Positions 11,126-22,044 of a DNA stretch of 64,000 nucleotides are shown here, piece after piece; positions within the stretch are counted from its first letter, which is position 1; every line of letters begins with the position of its first letter. This DNA comes from Hippopus hippopus (lineage: Eukaryota > Mollusca > Bivalvia > Cardiida > Cardiidae), in NCBI GenBank assembly GCA_946811185.2, contig OX328109.1, positions 43,942,129-44,006,128 of the forward strand, given 5' to 3'. The notes beneath the pieces were generated by a model that saw only the letters and a list, made by a program, of their open reading frames with translations, was not told the origin of the DNA and ran no database searches. The position numbers and the translations under genes are program-made.

Positions 11126-11663
11126 TGTTTACAACATGACACAATTTTAAATTTGTCAAAGCTGAAGACAGTTACTGAAGACAAATCAATTGTGTCAGAG
11201 AGTACCCCAACTGCACCAGACCAACACACTAAATCACATGAAACAGAGCTAACTGCATACTCCCAAGGTAAATCAAATGAGAGGAAATACTAAATAATGA
11301 TAAAAGTTTGCATTCAAAAGCCGAAAACTCTTTTTTCAATTACCAATGTGTGAATCACCAGCTTGCAATACAGATGGATGTCTTACGAAGACTTCCAGAT
11401 TGAAAATCATCTTTACAATCTTCATTTTCGAACACTGTTTGCCTTTCTGCAATTTTTTTGGGAGGAGGTCACGTGACTGCTCTGACCGCACCATCCCCGA
11501 CGACAGAGTACTCTGGAGAGCTCTGGTGCAGCTACACTGTTACACTTTATTATGAATCCGCATGCTCGAAAAGAGTGCTCAGATCAGCAAAATCAAGTCC
11601 ACCCCTAGTTTACTGGTACATACATGTATTACACAATAAAACATAACAGAAACAGATACATAC

Positions 11664-11777
11664 TGGGTCATGTGACACAAGCTCACCAACACAAACAAGG
11701 GTTGGATCCATGTCGAAAAACTGTAACCAATTGTCAACTTCATCTTTACTTTTGAAAGGCTCTTTGGGAAAATCAGG
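11664..11777 (-). CDS. C11orf54: C11orf54-like exon 8 (residues 219-256)
   Basis: Acceptor ttttgttttacag, donor GACCCA|gtatgt, 114 nt, phase 0. Encodes PDFPKEPFKSKDEVDNWLQF, then PTLVCVGELVSHDP, the partner of the human EEVNKWLHF and LVCLPVFVSRDP blocks. Confidence 0.95.
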
Positions 11778-11864
11778 CTGTAAAACAAAACCCACAATAA
11801 AAAAAAAAGCCACAAATATCTTGAGATCAATAACAATGCTTATAACACTGAACTTTAGTGTTTG

Positions 11865-11992
11865 ACACACTTTCTCAACAATGTTTTCTACTCTTTCAGG
11901 CACAAATTCCATCATTTGAGCCACATTTAATGTGTCACTTGCAAATGCTTTCACTTTGGACCGGTCTAAAATTTTGTCTTTTGGTAAAGAGT
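11865..11992. mobile_element. Family A MITE, right half
   Basis: From the second core arm (caacaatgttttctactctt) to ggtaaagagtcaa. Lies 88 bp upstream of exon 8 of the C11orf54-like gene. Confidence 0.75.
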
Positions 11993-11999
11993 CAAGGAT

Positions 12000-12480
12000 T
12001 TCACAGAAACAACAAACAAAAGCACCACATGCTGGTAACAGCCCTCTGCTGCAAGCCCTTGATTTTCAGTGGAAGTTTTAAGTCGAAAAAGGGGCATCAC
12101 TGTGTCAAAAATATTTGATGGTTACCTGCCTTTGTTGTACTGGTTTCCCTGTTTACAGTTAAGAACTTGTCCAAGTCTGAAGTAAATACCTTTAGTAATT
12201 TCAGAGATATTATAAAATGTCAAAGTTTTTGAAAATTTTTAACTCGAAAATGGAGCATAATTGTGTTAAATATTTTTATGGTTACCTGCCCCTGATATAT
12301 GGGTTTCCCTTTCGATAGTTAAAAACAAGTCCAAGTCTGAAGTAGATGTCTTCACTGTTATGACAGAGATTTTATAAATGTGTTTGCACTACAATGCAGA
12401 CAACAACCAAGGCCTACAACAACAATAACTTGACATTTTCTTGGAAAACAGCCAAGCTAAAAATAGCAAGTGAGCATAAG
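12000..12480. repeat. Long repeat with aaaggggcat units, second copy
   Basis: caaaagcaccacatgctggt start; two or three units of about 130 bp (ttacctgcctttgttgtact, ttacctgcccctgatatatg); ends gaaaacagccaagctaaaaa. In intron 7 of the C11orf54-like gene. Confidence 0.72.
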
Positions 12481-12606
12481 CTCCTCTTCTGGTGCTCATA
12501 ATTTCTCTATTAAGCATCTTATTTATACTTAGAATGTCAATTACAATAGTTGCTGTTCTAGCAAAACTTACACGCAAGTGGCACAATGGAAAATGATTAT
12601 ATCCCT

Positions 12607-12826
12607 TTAACACACATTTCCGACTTACAACAACACTGAAAGAGAAGGCTTTTGAAAACATTGTGGGAAAAGGAGAATATGCTGATAACCAGCCTTTTCT
12701 CCTTTTCAAACAATGTTTTCTATCCTATCAAAGACAGAAATCATAATTTCAACAACATCTAATTTGCCATCTGTGAATGCTTTCAGTTTAGACCAAGCAA
12801 AATTTTTGTTCTTTGGTGAGAGTTAA
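12607..12826. mobile_element. Family A MITE
   Basis: TTAA ends; left terminus shortened to ttaacacacatttccgac, core diverged, right end ggtgagagttaa. Confidence 0.8.
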
Positions 12827-12940
12827 AGAAACGAACAAATACGTCTTTCAAATTGAAGGAAAGAGACCAATTGTTTGTAAAAAGAAACTGCTCTTTTTCC
12901 CTCATTATTTACAAGAGCTGTCCACAGCAGGGGCACAGAT

Positions 12941-13060
12941 AAGCTATCTCCATGGCCATGTGGTTAAGGCATCTGGCTTAATAGAAGGAGGTCAAAGGCT
13001 TGAGACCTACTTGGGGCAGGTGTTGTTGGATGTGGCTGGTTGGTGAGCCACCAGCTAGTC
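12941..13060 (+). mobile_element. SINE with tRNA-like head
   Basis: gccatgtggttaaggcatct (A box-like) and ggcttgagacctacttgg (B box-like) spaced as in a tRNA promoter, then a short body. Confidence 0.6.
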
Positions 13061-13532
13061 AAATAATTGTTACTCTGTGCCTACCACACAGCGACTTGGT
13101 TTTTTGACAAGGTTCAGCCTCTATAACCTAATACGGCAGGTTGTCCAACTGTAATACATGTAACAGCCAAACACCACCTAGAGCCAGTTGTCAGTACTTC
13201 CAAATATTTCTAAACTCGAATGGAAATAGCAGTGATATTCATAGTGTTCTTCAATAACTTATCTTCAATCTAGTTCATAGAATGGAACAAATGGATTAAT
13301 ATTAAGGGAGTAATGAAAGTCAAAAGTTTGGAAGTGGACATGTTTTTCACTTCCCACCACGAGATGGAAATTTTAATTCTGCTGTGAATATATTAAGCAA
13401 ATCTGATTGGTCAATGAAATTTGAACATCAGCTTTGAAATGATGGTGTGAAGCTACTAATTTTTTTTACCAATCAATACACCTTATTGGACAAATCTGAG
13501 CCATAGTACCTACATTTACACTATGCACTTAT

Positions 13533-13695
13533 TTCATGCTCTGCGAAAATGCATTCACAAAAAGTATTGACCTATGTCAGCCTGTGCAGTCCATATGCTC
13601 CCTGACTTGGGTCAACACTTTGTTCAATTGGTGAATTCTCTATATGTCAAAGGATCATTCAATGTCATGATTCAAACAGTTTGTAGAAAAAAGGA
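13533..13695 (+). mobile_element. Family B element, right part lost
   Basis: tcatgctctgcgaaaatgc start, diverged central palindrome, breaks off after atgtcatgattcaaacag. Confidence 0.65.
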
Positions 13696-13900
13696 CTCCA
13701 ATCATGCAACAACTCCAGTTATAATACTATATACAGATGTATTAAAACCCTATTTCCCACAATGTGGCTCATTATAGAATGAAAAGTAACATAACCGAAC
13801 TACCTTAGTTAACTGACAAACTGGGAAGTGTAAGAAATAGAGGACAATTGTCTGTTTCAGTGTATGATCCAAATTTCTCTCATCAAGTGAAAAGCCAGCA

Positions 13901-14049
13901 ATTGTCTGTTTCAGTGTATGATAGAAATTTCTTTCATCTCATGAAAAGCAAAGGCCGTATTTTCACGTGTGGCGAAGCCACACGTGAAAATACGGCCTTT
14001 GCTTTTCATGAGATGAAAGAAATTTCTATCATACAATGAAACAGACAAT
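13901..14049. repeat. Long near-perfect palindrome, 73-bp arms
   Basis: Arms 13901..13973 and 13977..14049 with a 3-base loop (gaa) and one mismatch. The centre is ttcacgtgtggc/gccacacgtgaa. A shorter direct repeat of the left arm (attgtctgtttcagtgtatg) lies at 13845. In intron 7 of the C11orf54-like gene. Confidence 0.92.
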
Positions 14050-14398
14050 TATATTATTTCTTTAATTTTCTTCACTTTAACTTTTCTTTTCACGTCTAAT
14101 GTTTGCTTATCATAAATAATATGTGCATTTTTGAAGCAAGATAGATCTAATTTATCTAGTCAGGTATGGACTAGCTGTAATAATGACATCATAAGTGATG
14201 TTGAATACATCATAAAATGTGACATTCACCCGCTTCAAATGCATTCATGTTCTATAAATATCTGCGGTATGTCAAAAATGAAAAATTATAAAATTCACCT
14301 GTGAATTATAAAATTTACTGGTGAATTATAAAGATATAATTCACTGTTAGATTTTACTAGACTACTGAAAAGCATAAAAGAAAATGAATTCTACTCAC

Positions 14399-14548
14399 CA
14401 TGATATGCAAATGAGCTGACCCATTTTCAACCAGGAACACACCACCTAATCCAACTACTTTCTCACCATAATGTTTCTGCAATGTTTTACGTAGACTTGC
14501 CACAAAATCATCTGTTCCATGACGCTTACTGACCTGGACTTTAATGAC
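14399..14548 (-). CDS. C11orf54: C11orf54-like exon 7 (residues 169-218)
   Basis: Acceptor gatatcttcag, donor ATCATG|gtgagt, 150 nt, phase 0. Encodes VIKVQVSKRHG, LRKTLQKHYGEKVVGLGG and ends AHLHIM, closely matching the human segment from VIEVKAKRR to SHIM. Confidence 0.95.
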
Positions 14549-14661
14549 CTGAAGATATCAAACATTTGACACAGGAAGTAAATCATTGCCCTTTCACTGA
14601 ACGAGCTATATTTAGATGAGGGATAAAAGTAGTGATGAGCCTTGCTCTGGCAAAATGGGCC

Positions 14662-14890
14662 TAACTCTTTACCACACAACAGAATTTTAGACTAGTCCAA
14701 ATTCAAAGCAATTTACAGACGACAAATTAAATGTGCCTGAAATAATGGAATATGTTCCTGAAAGGTTAGAAAACGTTGTGGGAAAAGGAGAAAATGCTGG
14801 TTACCAGCATTTTCTCCTTTTCCCACAATGTTTTCAAAAGGCTTTTTCTTCAGGGTTGTTAAAACCCGTGATTGTGTGGTAATGGGTTAT
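14662..14890. mobile_element. Family A MITE, full length with strong hairpin
   Basis: Left ctaactctttaccacacaac, right gtgtggtaatgggtta; the core is nearly uninterrupted around ggttacc. Abuts a family B copy on the right. Confidence 0.85.
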
Positions 14891-15103
14891 TGCATCTCTG
14901 TAATGCATTACACGAAGCAGGTATTCATGAAATTATGGGATCCATAAAATTCATTTTGTCTAACAATCGGCTTGATCATAAGGTAGTATATGATTCTTGG
15001 ACATGCAGAAAATTGACCAATAGCAAAAAGTTTCAGCCCAGGTCAGCCTGTGTCAATACTTTTTACAGATGCATTAAGCCCCCCATTCACAGAGCATGGC
15101 TGG
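14889..15103 (-). mobile_element. Family B element, minus orientation
   Basis: Starts within the terminus (tgcatctctgtaatgcatta) against the preceding family A copy and ends cagagcatggct. The central palindrome has lost most of its second arm. Confidence 0.75.
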
Positions 15104-15850
15104 TTTATAACTTGATTTGACCTAAAGCATCTGCATAGTCTCTGGCCTTACTTTCATCAGTTTTAGGATTCTAAAAATAAAGTGACCTGCTGCTGACTAG
15201 ATCTCAGGATCCCCGTACAGTCAAATCTGCGAGCAGCCACACATGAATAACAGCCAATCTGTGAACAGCAGCCAACACAAGTCTGCTTGTGCATATTTCT
15301 TCTATAATTACCTTGTGCATAGCAATAATCTGTCAAATGCAGCCAGCAGTCACCTTAATTGGTATGATTTTACTGTTTATGACACCTACACGACAACCAC
15401 CTCCATCACATGCAACCATCTATCACATAGTGTTTACTTGAAAAAATTGATAATTACAACTCAATTTCTCCTTCGTTCACAGATTGACTGCTGTTCATGT
15501 GTGGCTGCTTGCACATATTTTACTCTAATGTTTAAAATTTATGTTTAATTTTTGTGTATTTTTTTTGTTTTTTAAATAGAAATAGATTGAAAGTTCACTG
15601 AGAACAAACCTTTACCTATTGAAATCATTATATTGGCAAGACATTATAGTGCAAGAAGTGCATATTGTGGACAACAGCCAATCTGTAAACAACAGCCACT
15701 TTTAGGACTTCCCTTCGGTAGATGCTGTGTACAGGTTTGACTGTACTTGTAAGCCATTATGTTATCCATTCGACTGTTTTTGAAAGAACAGTCTGTAATA
15801 TATTTTGATTTCAAACCCATGCACTTGACCGCCTTATAAGACATAAACAA

Positions 15851-16088
15851 ATGGCCTATACTCTGTAAAAAGGGGGCTTAATGCATCTACAAAAAGTATC
15901 GACTCATGTCAGCCTGCACAGTCCACACAGGCTGACCTGGGTCAAAACTTTTTGCTATTTGTAAATTTTCTGCATGTTCGAAAACCAGTCTTTTTCATGA
16001 TGCAGTCTGCTGTTAGACAAAATGAATTTTACTGATCCATAGTTATATGATGACTTGCTTGGTATATTACATCATGGAGATACATTGT
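15851..16088 (+). mobile_element. Family B element
   Basis: tggcctatactctgtaaaaa start, palindrome gtcagcctgcacagtccaca, right end atggagatacattg without the outer terminus. Confidence 0.75.
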
Positions 16089-16234
16089 TTACTTTTGGCC
16101 TCTAATAAGTCTTTAATGAAAAAGGAGCAATCCCTTGCTAATAAAGTTACCAAAGTCTACATGTACACTGTACCATAAGAGATGTGAATTTAAAAGCTAG
16201 CCTATAAATGCAACCACTATGAGCTTGTACATAC

Positions 16235-16321
16235 TTTTCCTGGTTTTCCTTCACTGATCAAAAAGTTGCCCATCAAACAAAAATCTTCTGATTTACTTTT
16301 CTCCAGTACACAGCCACCTTT
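16235..16321 (-). CDS. C11orf54: C11orf54-like exon 6 (residues 140-168)
   Basis: Acceptor atgttacag, donor GGAAAA|gtatgt, 87 nt, phase 0. Encodes KGGCVLEKSKSEDFCLMGNF then SEGKPGK, aligned to the GGCLLEKY and SEGQPGK blocks of the human protein. Confidence 0.92.
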
Positions 16322-16459
16322 CTGTAACATAAAATATTGTTTATTCTATAACAAACAATCTCAGGACAAAGAGGCCTTTTGAAAACATTATGGGGAAAGA
16401 AGAAAATATTGGTATCTGAGAAGTTTTGTTCACTGTAGTAGCTGTTTTGACTTTGGAAT

Positions 16460-16690
16460 AACCTTTACCAGACGACAAAATTTTAGATCTGTCTAAGTGG
16501 ACAGCATTATTATGAAGAAAACAAATACAATCGGATCAGATGGTGGTATTTATCTTTGAAAGGATAGAAAACATTGTGGACAACAGAGAAAATGCAGGTT
16601 AAGAGCATTTTCTCCTTTTCCAACATTGTTTTTTAAAAGCCTTGACCCTCAGGGTCATTGAAACTTTGAACTGCTTGGTAAAGAGTAAAA
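16460..16690. mobile_element. Family A MITE, decayed
   Basis: taacctttaccagacgac on the left and cttggtaaagagtaa on the right; the core hairpin carries several mismatches. A core fragment of another copy (about 16365..16410) lies just left. Confidence 0.7.
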
Positions 16691-16849
16691 AATATTGATG
16701 ACGTTGCACAAATGTCATCATAGCTTGACATTTTCCCACAGAAAATTTCAGTAGATTACAGAAACTCCTTGGTGAACTGTGAACTTAACTTTGCACTTTT
16801 GAAATTGATGTCATATCACTGACATCATGATGACAGAATTATACATCAT

Positions 16850-17018
16850 GATATATTACAACAGTCTGCATTTCTACATGGTCATATCATGTTGAGTTGC
16901 GTGTGTAAAGAGGTGCATATCGGATGAGACCAAAGGTCAAATCTGATGCACACCTCTTTACACACGCAACAAGACATGATCCGACCACACAGAAATGCAG
17001 AATGTTGCAATATTCTCT
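16850..17018. repeat. Inverted repeat, about 75-bp arms
   Basis: gcgtgtgtaaagaggtgcat faces tgcacacctctttacacacg; similarity extends outward through ctgcatttct / agaaatgcag. Probably a foldback MITE, single copy here. Confidence 0.85.
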
Positions 17019-17154
17019 TTATTATATACCTCACCTCATTAACCGTAAAGAAACAACAGAAAATTAATACAAACAAGCAATTTCGTTGAAATGATATCCT
17101 CTGCCGAAAAATTTACTTGACCGCATAACTTAAAATCGCTCCCAGTAAGCCATT

Positions 17155-17165
17155 TTTCATCGAAT

Positions 17166-17201
<36 letters not shown>

Positions 17202-17335
17202 ATGAAATTCCGTCCAATGATATTGGAGATATTCTCCCGGACGGACACAGGGACGGACGGACAGACGGATGGAAGGACGGACGGACAATGCTAAAACTAT
17301 ATCCCTCCGCCTTCGGCGGGGGATAATAACCAAAA
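17155..17335. repeat. Poly-A plus GGAC-rich repeat with cggcgggggataa end
   Basis: A run of about 30 A (17167..17196), then an imperfect ggacggac tract (17231..17286), then ccctccgccttcggcggggg, a short GC hairpin. The layout resembles the tail of a mobile repeat I associate with molluscs. Confidence 0.6.
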
Positions 17336-17724
17336 AAACTGAGAGAACTACATTTCATTGTACATATATGTACAGTATTTATGAATGGCGGATAATTATA
17401 CATAGATAACAGTAAGTCTGCATAGATCAATCGGTATGCATTAAAAAATGGCAGCTGTTGTCCTTGAGCCGCTACAAGAAAGAAGACAACAACTGTGGCT
17501 TAAAAACTATTTCTTAAACAATGAAATAAAGTCATACCCTTTGGAAACAACACATGTTTATGTAATGGGCATTGATATCGGACAAAATCAAGTTCTGCAT
17601 AAAAAACAATTTTTGAAAAAAGTAGATGACAAATAAGAAATGAAATAGCAATAAATACACTTGGCGAAATTTGCTGTCTCATGAGATGTTTTTGTTCAAA
17701 TGTAAGACACTAGTAAATACATAC

Positions 17725-17799
17725 TTCTGTATCAATTTTGGCAGTGTATGCATTGTTGATCACTTCTCCATTACTCTTGTACTTTACATTGTTCATCAG
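17725..17799 (-). CDS. C11orf54: C11orf54-like exon 5 (residues 115-139)
   Basis: Acceptor ttaaattcag, donor CAGAA|gtatgt, 75 nt, phase 0. Encodes LMNNVKYKSNGEVINNAYTA. This is the least conserved part of the protein, but size, phase and the NG...N.AY pattern fit the human segment between NSE and GGC. Confidence 0.85.
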
Positions 17800-17823
17800 C
17801 TGAATTTAAAAAGAAGAGAACGA

Positions 17824-18112
17824 TTAATCCTTTATCAAACAATCCTGAGTTTTAACGACCCTTGGAAAGACAGTTTTGGAAAAGGAGTAAATGATGGTAA
17901 TCACCATTTTCTCCTTTTCCACAATGTTTTATATCCTTTCAAGGCCATACTTTACCATTTTTGCCACAATGAATCTGGTGATGGAAAGGAGAAAACATTG
18001 TTGGAAAAAGAGAAAATGCTGGTAAGCCAGCATTTTCTCCTTTTCCACCAATGTTTTCAAAAGCCTTCTTTCTCAGGGTCGTTAAAACTCAGGACTGTTT
18101 GGTAAAAGGTTA
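17824..18112. mobile_element. Family A MITE, composite
   Basis: Starts ttaatcctttatcaaac and ends ggtaaaaggttaa, but holds two core hairpins (near 17880 and 18005) with a partial middle. It is either a nested pair or a recombinant of two copies. Confidence 0.75.
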
Positions 18113-18231
18113 AGTGTTAAATTCAGGAATAAAAAGTTCCATGGATAATGTTTCAATCTGAGTTCAATGACCACCTGTCTTTTGCAGTAATATCCATGCA
18201 TTCCCTTATTTGGTGCTTAATCCATCAATGA

Positions 18232-18441
18232 TAACCCTTTTTTTCTCACGGCCTTGACAATGAAGGCCTTTTAAAAAGGGGAAAAAGGAGAAAATATTGG
18301 TAATCAGCATTTTCTGCCTTTTGCACCATGTTTTCTACCTTTGAAAGACCAAATTTCTTCATTTGGGCCACATTTTAATTGTAATCTGCAAATGCTTTCC
18401 ATTTTGACAAGTCTAAAATTTTGTCATTTGGTGAAGGGTTC
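18232..18441. mobile_element. Family A MITE, decayed
   Basis: Left end aaccctttttttctcacgg, right end ggtgaagggttcaa; core arms unequal. Confidence 0.7.
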
Positions 18442-18506
18442 AATTCCAAAAATCAACAGTTTTGTGTAAAGCATATATCTGGGTCCAACATCCACCTGTC
18501 TTTGGT

Positions 18507-18782
18507 CGTAATATATGGCTTGCAACACGCGAAAAGGGGCATTCGGACATTTGCGTAAACTGTCGTCTCGGATCAGAATGTGCAGTCCGTGCAGGCTAAT
18601 CCGAGACGGCACTTTACGACTACACTAGATTTAGTGCTACAGTAGGCTTGCGCAAAACAGAAAATGACATAAAAACGGAAAGTGTCGTTTCGGATTAGCC
18701 TGCGCTGACTGCGCAGGCTGATCTGAGATGACACTTTACGCAAATGTCCGAATGCCCCTTTTCGAGTGTTGCAAGCCATATA
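18507..18782. mobile_element. Family D element, full length
   Basis: tatatggcttgcaacacgcg / cgagtgttgcaagccatata inverted termini of about 45 bp. Two internal GC-rich palindromes flank ttgcgcaaaacagaaaatga. In intron 4 of the C11orf54-like gene. Confidence 0.85.
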
Positions 18783-18809
18783 ATCTTACATATTCCCTTG
18801 GTTAGTCCT

Positions 18810-18990
18810 CAACCCTTTACCAAACATTCCTGTGACTTCATAATCCAGTGAAAGAGGGCTTTCGAAAACATTGAGGGAAAAGGAGAAAATACTGGTAACC
18901 AGACAAATCATTTGAACCATATCTGATTGAACGCTTGCAAATGCTTTCAATTTGAACAATTCTTGGATTATGTTGTTTTGTAAAGAGCTC
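18810..18990. mobile_element. Family A MITE, second core arm deleted
   Basis: caaccctttaccaaacattc on the left and ttgtaaagagctc on the right; it keeps one core arm only. Confidence 0.7.
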
Positions 18991-19095
18991 ATCTTCAGTG
19001 TACATTTTTAATATGCATTGAATACATTTCATAGAAGCTTTGACTTAGTAATTACGATAGTACAAATAAAGTTCACTGTTAACAAGTAGTCTCAC

Positions 19096-19197
19096 CTCTG
19101 AATTGACCCCAACTACATGGTGGGGTCCTGCCCCAGCCCCTATCATGAAAGCATTCGGGAGTTCACTCAGTTCTGCTATCTTTTTAAAGTTGTATAT
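19096..19197 (-). CDS. C11orf54: C11orf54-like exon 4 (residues 81-114)
   Basis: Acceptor tttctttgtag, donor TCAGAG|gtgaga, 102 nt, phase 0 at both ends. Encodes IYNFKKIAEL and the glycine-rich GAGAGP loop (residues 100-105), diagnostic for the family, then VVGVNSE. Confidence 0.93.
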
Positions 19198-19529
19198 CTA
19201 CAAAGAAAAATATATGACAAAATGTCCAAAGGAATTTCAGACAAATAGTAAACTGTACAGTATTCTGTATGTTTCCTTTAGACAACAACAAAGTCATCTG
19301 ATTTCAATGTGAAAACAAAATGTTCAGTTATTATACACCACCTAAAGGCTAGAATCATGATTTTGCTATTCTAACCACTGTTTCAGTTTAAGTGCGAAAT
19401 GCTTTTGGGAATGATCATTTCTAGATTGTTGAAAGCGGTGCCTAAAACTGATTACATGTAGGTGAATTGATTGTTTCAAAAATGAAAATGGTAGCTTAGT
19501 TCTCTTCAACAAGGAATTGTGGAAAACCC

Positions 19530-19715
19530 TTTGGCTGCTAAGTGCAACTCACTGACCTTTGGTGGACAGTACAGATCAAGATCAGGCTGATCTCTGATCT
19601 ACACTCTCTGGTAAGGGCATATTTTCCTCCAAGAAATACCTTTGATATAGCAAAATCTGGGTTTTCACTACCAGCTTAAAAGTTTCATTTCAGTTATTTA
19701 GCAGGATAAAGTTTA
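19530..19715. mobile_element. Family C element, second core arm lost
   Basis: ctttggctgctaagtgcaac start; agatcaaga core; the body cttgatatagca...gggttttcac and the tagcaggataaag end match the family. Intron 3 of the C11orf54-like gene. Confidence 0.72.
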
Positions 19716-19865
19716 AAACTCAGTCTTATGACCAAAAACCCAAGGAAATACAATGCTTGCTCAGAAACAAATATGCCTTATAATGAGTATATTTCCATGC
19801 TTGTGAGAAAAATACAAAAAAGAGGTTAACATAATATTTTTCATTCTGTGCTTTTACATAAATTG

Positions 19866-20213
19866 ACTAACACTTTACCAAACAACAACATTTTAGCCTG
19901 GTCCAAACTGAAAGCACTTGCAGACATTTATTTTTAAATGATAGAAAACATTGTGGGAGAACAAGAAAATGCTGGTTACCAGGATTCTTCCTCAGGGTAG
20001 TTGACCCTTTACCGCACAATGCCGACTTAACGACCCTGGGAAAGAAGCCTTTTGAAAGTATTGTGGGAAAAGGAGAAAATGTTTTCTAACCTATCAAAGA
20101 AAGATTGCACCATTTAAGCCATCACTGAAACTGTCGTCTGCAATGCTTTCAATTGTGACCAGGCTAATATCATATTGTCTAATAAAAGTCAGGATTGTGT
20201 GGTAAAGGGTTAA
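19866..20213. mobile_element. Two adjoining family A fragments
   Basis: The left one (about 19866..20000) runs in one orientation to the core and breaks off. The right one starts gttgaccctttaccgcac (about 20001) and ends gtggtaaagggttaa (20213). Confidence 0.75.
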
Positions 20214-20262
20214 TTGATTTTTCTGTGTTTATCAACACTAATGTTTTCCCATATTGGCAATG

Positions 20263-20512
20263 CCACCACGGGGATATTACTTATGTTACGGGTTGTAATG
20301 CAAAATACAGATTGAAAACCATCCTAATTTACCTGATCTTGAATGTACTTAGTGTATAGCACTGACATAGAGGACCTAGGTTTAACATCTCATCTGAAAC
20401 TGTTAGAAGTGCTTAGGTAGTCAGCCCTGGGAATCAAACTCACACCATCATGTGTCCCGAGATATGTCACTCACAAGTCTCATGCCTGGCCACTCGAGCT
20501 ATTTTGGCTCGT
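20263..20512 (-). mobile_element. SINE, second family, decayed
   Basis: On the minus strand a tRNA-like head (cgagccaaaatagctcgagt ... gggattc) precedes a body with ctaggtcctctatgtcagtg. Its better relative is at 32515. Confidence 0.6.
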
Positions 20513-20518
20513 CTTTTA

Positions 20519-20672
20519 ACCCCTTACCACACAATCCCGATTTTTAACGGCCTTGGAGCAGAAGCCTTTTGAAAACATTGTTGAAAACAATTACATGTAT
20601 CAGTATTTTCTACTTTTCCCACAATGTTTTCAAAGGGATTTTTCTCAGGGTCGTTAAAACTTGGGATTACAT
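20519..20672. mobile_element. Family A MITE, shortened, beside exon 3
   Basis: ttaaccccttaccacacaat on the left, with the core reduced to acattgttga...cacaatgttttc; it breaks off at cttgggattac. Lies within 20 bp of the exon 3 donor of the C11orf54-like gene. Confidence 0.75.
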
Positions 20673-20688
20673 TGGCTGTAACACTGAC

Positions 20689-20762
20689 CTTGTCTTTCTG
20701 TGGTACAGGAATCAAATATGGTGGTCCACCAATGTCTGCTAGTCTTTGCTTGCCACACAATC
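20689..20762 (-). CDS. C11orf54: C11orf54-like exon 3 (residues 56-80)
   Basis: Acceptor ttgaatatag, donor GACAAG|gtcagt. The two leading bases complete a Gly codon with exon 2. Encodes CGKQRLADIGGPPYLIPV, aligned to CGKTRIAEVGG of human. A truncated family A MITE (about 20519..20672) ends roughly 15 bp inside the downstream intron, very close to the donor. Confidence 0.93.
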
Positions 20763-20888
20763 CTATATTCAAAACACAATGAAACATACGAACATGTGCT
20801 AAGTATAAGTTAGACTTTTCTGTTTGAAAAGTATTTAGGAATTTATGAAAGGAGAAATAAAGTTCAGACACATGTGGTAACTTATATA

Positions 20889-21147
20889 TGAGCCATGCTC
20901 TGGAAAAAGGGCGCTTTATGCATCTCTGTGAACCATGGTACTATGCAAGTCATCACATACTTATGGATCCATGATATCCACTTTTATTAACAACCTATTT
21001 AATCATGAGGTAGACTGGTCCTAGGACATCTAGGACATACAGAAAATTAACTAATAGCGAAAAGTTTTGGCGTAGGTCAGCCTGCGTGAACTGCACAGGC
21101 TGACCTGGGTTGATATTTTTCCCAGATGCACAAAGAGTATTGCTCAT
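20889..21147 (-). mobile_element. Family B element, full length
   Basis: atgagccatgctctggaaaa to agtattgctcat; about 259 bp; lies in intron 2 of the C11orf54-like gene. Confidence 0.82.
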
Positions 21148-21453
21148 ATATATATACCCACTACCAAATATTTACAACATTTCAAATCCTTGATAATAGG
21201 TTTTGATAACATCAAGGAAAAAGGAGCATTTTGCTGGTACCAAGCAACTCAATTAATTGTTCTTTATTATTCCCTCAGAAGGTCCACTAAAACAAGTGAA
21301 AAACCTGGTGCTGATAGATATTTCATACAGTCTGATGAATTTCATGTACCAAATACAGTCTGCAGAAAAAAGTCAATTATCTGGCCAGAGTTGAAAAAAT
21401 ATTTAGATTTTTGGTTCAGTTAATCACAAATGAACAGTATTCTCAGAAAAGAT

Positions 21454-21694
21454 TGATTGATTGTATAGTGTTTAACACCGTTTTCAAAATTATTTCGCAG
21501 CAGCCAGTGCACCTATCCATGCTTTCCTTGATTTACCAGTACTCTGCACAATATTCTTTCCTAGCCACTGGCTGCTTTGAGTGCTTTCCCACATGACCAT
21601 CCTCAAAATAATGGTCAGCAGTGAGAGAGGAATGAATCCTGTCTCAATGACTATCATCAATCCTCGGAAAGAAATTCGGGATCGAACCACCGAG
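21454..21694 (-). mobile_element. SINE, main family, near full length
   Basis: Minus strand: cggtggttcgatcccgaatt (B box), then gaggattgatgatagtcatt, the cagccagtggctaggaaaga body and the aaaacggtgttaaacac tail ending in atcaatcaatc. Confidence 0.82.
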
Positions 21695-21925
21695 CCTCAG
21701 CTCTCAGAAAAGAGGGTTTAATGCATCTCGTAATGCATCATACCATGCAAGTTAATGCATAATTGTTAAAAACCCACTGAATCAACTGGTAGAATGGTCC
21801 TTTGACATGCAAAAAATATACCAATACTTAAAGTTTCAACCAAGGTCAGCCTGCTTCTACTGCACAGGCTGACCTGGGTCAATACTTTTGAAGATACATC
21901 AAACTACCTTTTCACAGAGAATAAT
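21695..21925 (-). mobile_element. Family B element
   Basis: ctctcagaaaagagggttta start directly beside a SINE; central palindrome diverged; right terminus ttttcacagagaat. Confidence 0.72.
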
Positions 21926-22044
21926 TCATACATATTTGATTGTGTACTGCATGCCTGTTTAAAGATCCATAGGGATCTTGTGTGGCTAAGAGGTGAAAAG
22001 TTAGGATTGTTGAAGGCGTCATTAAACATCACCCAATCAATCAT

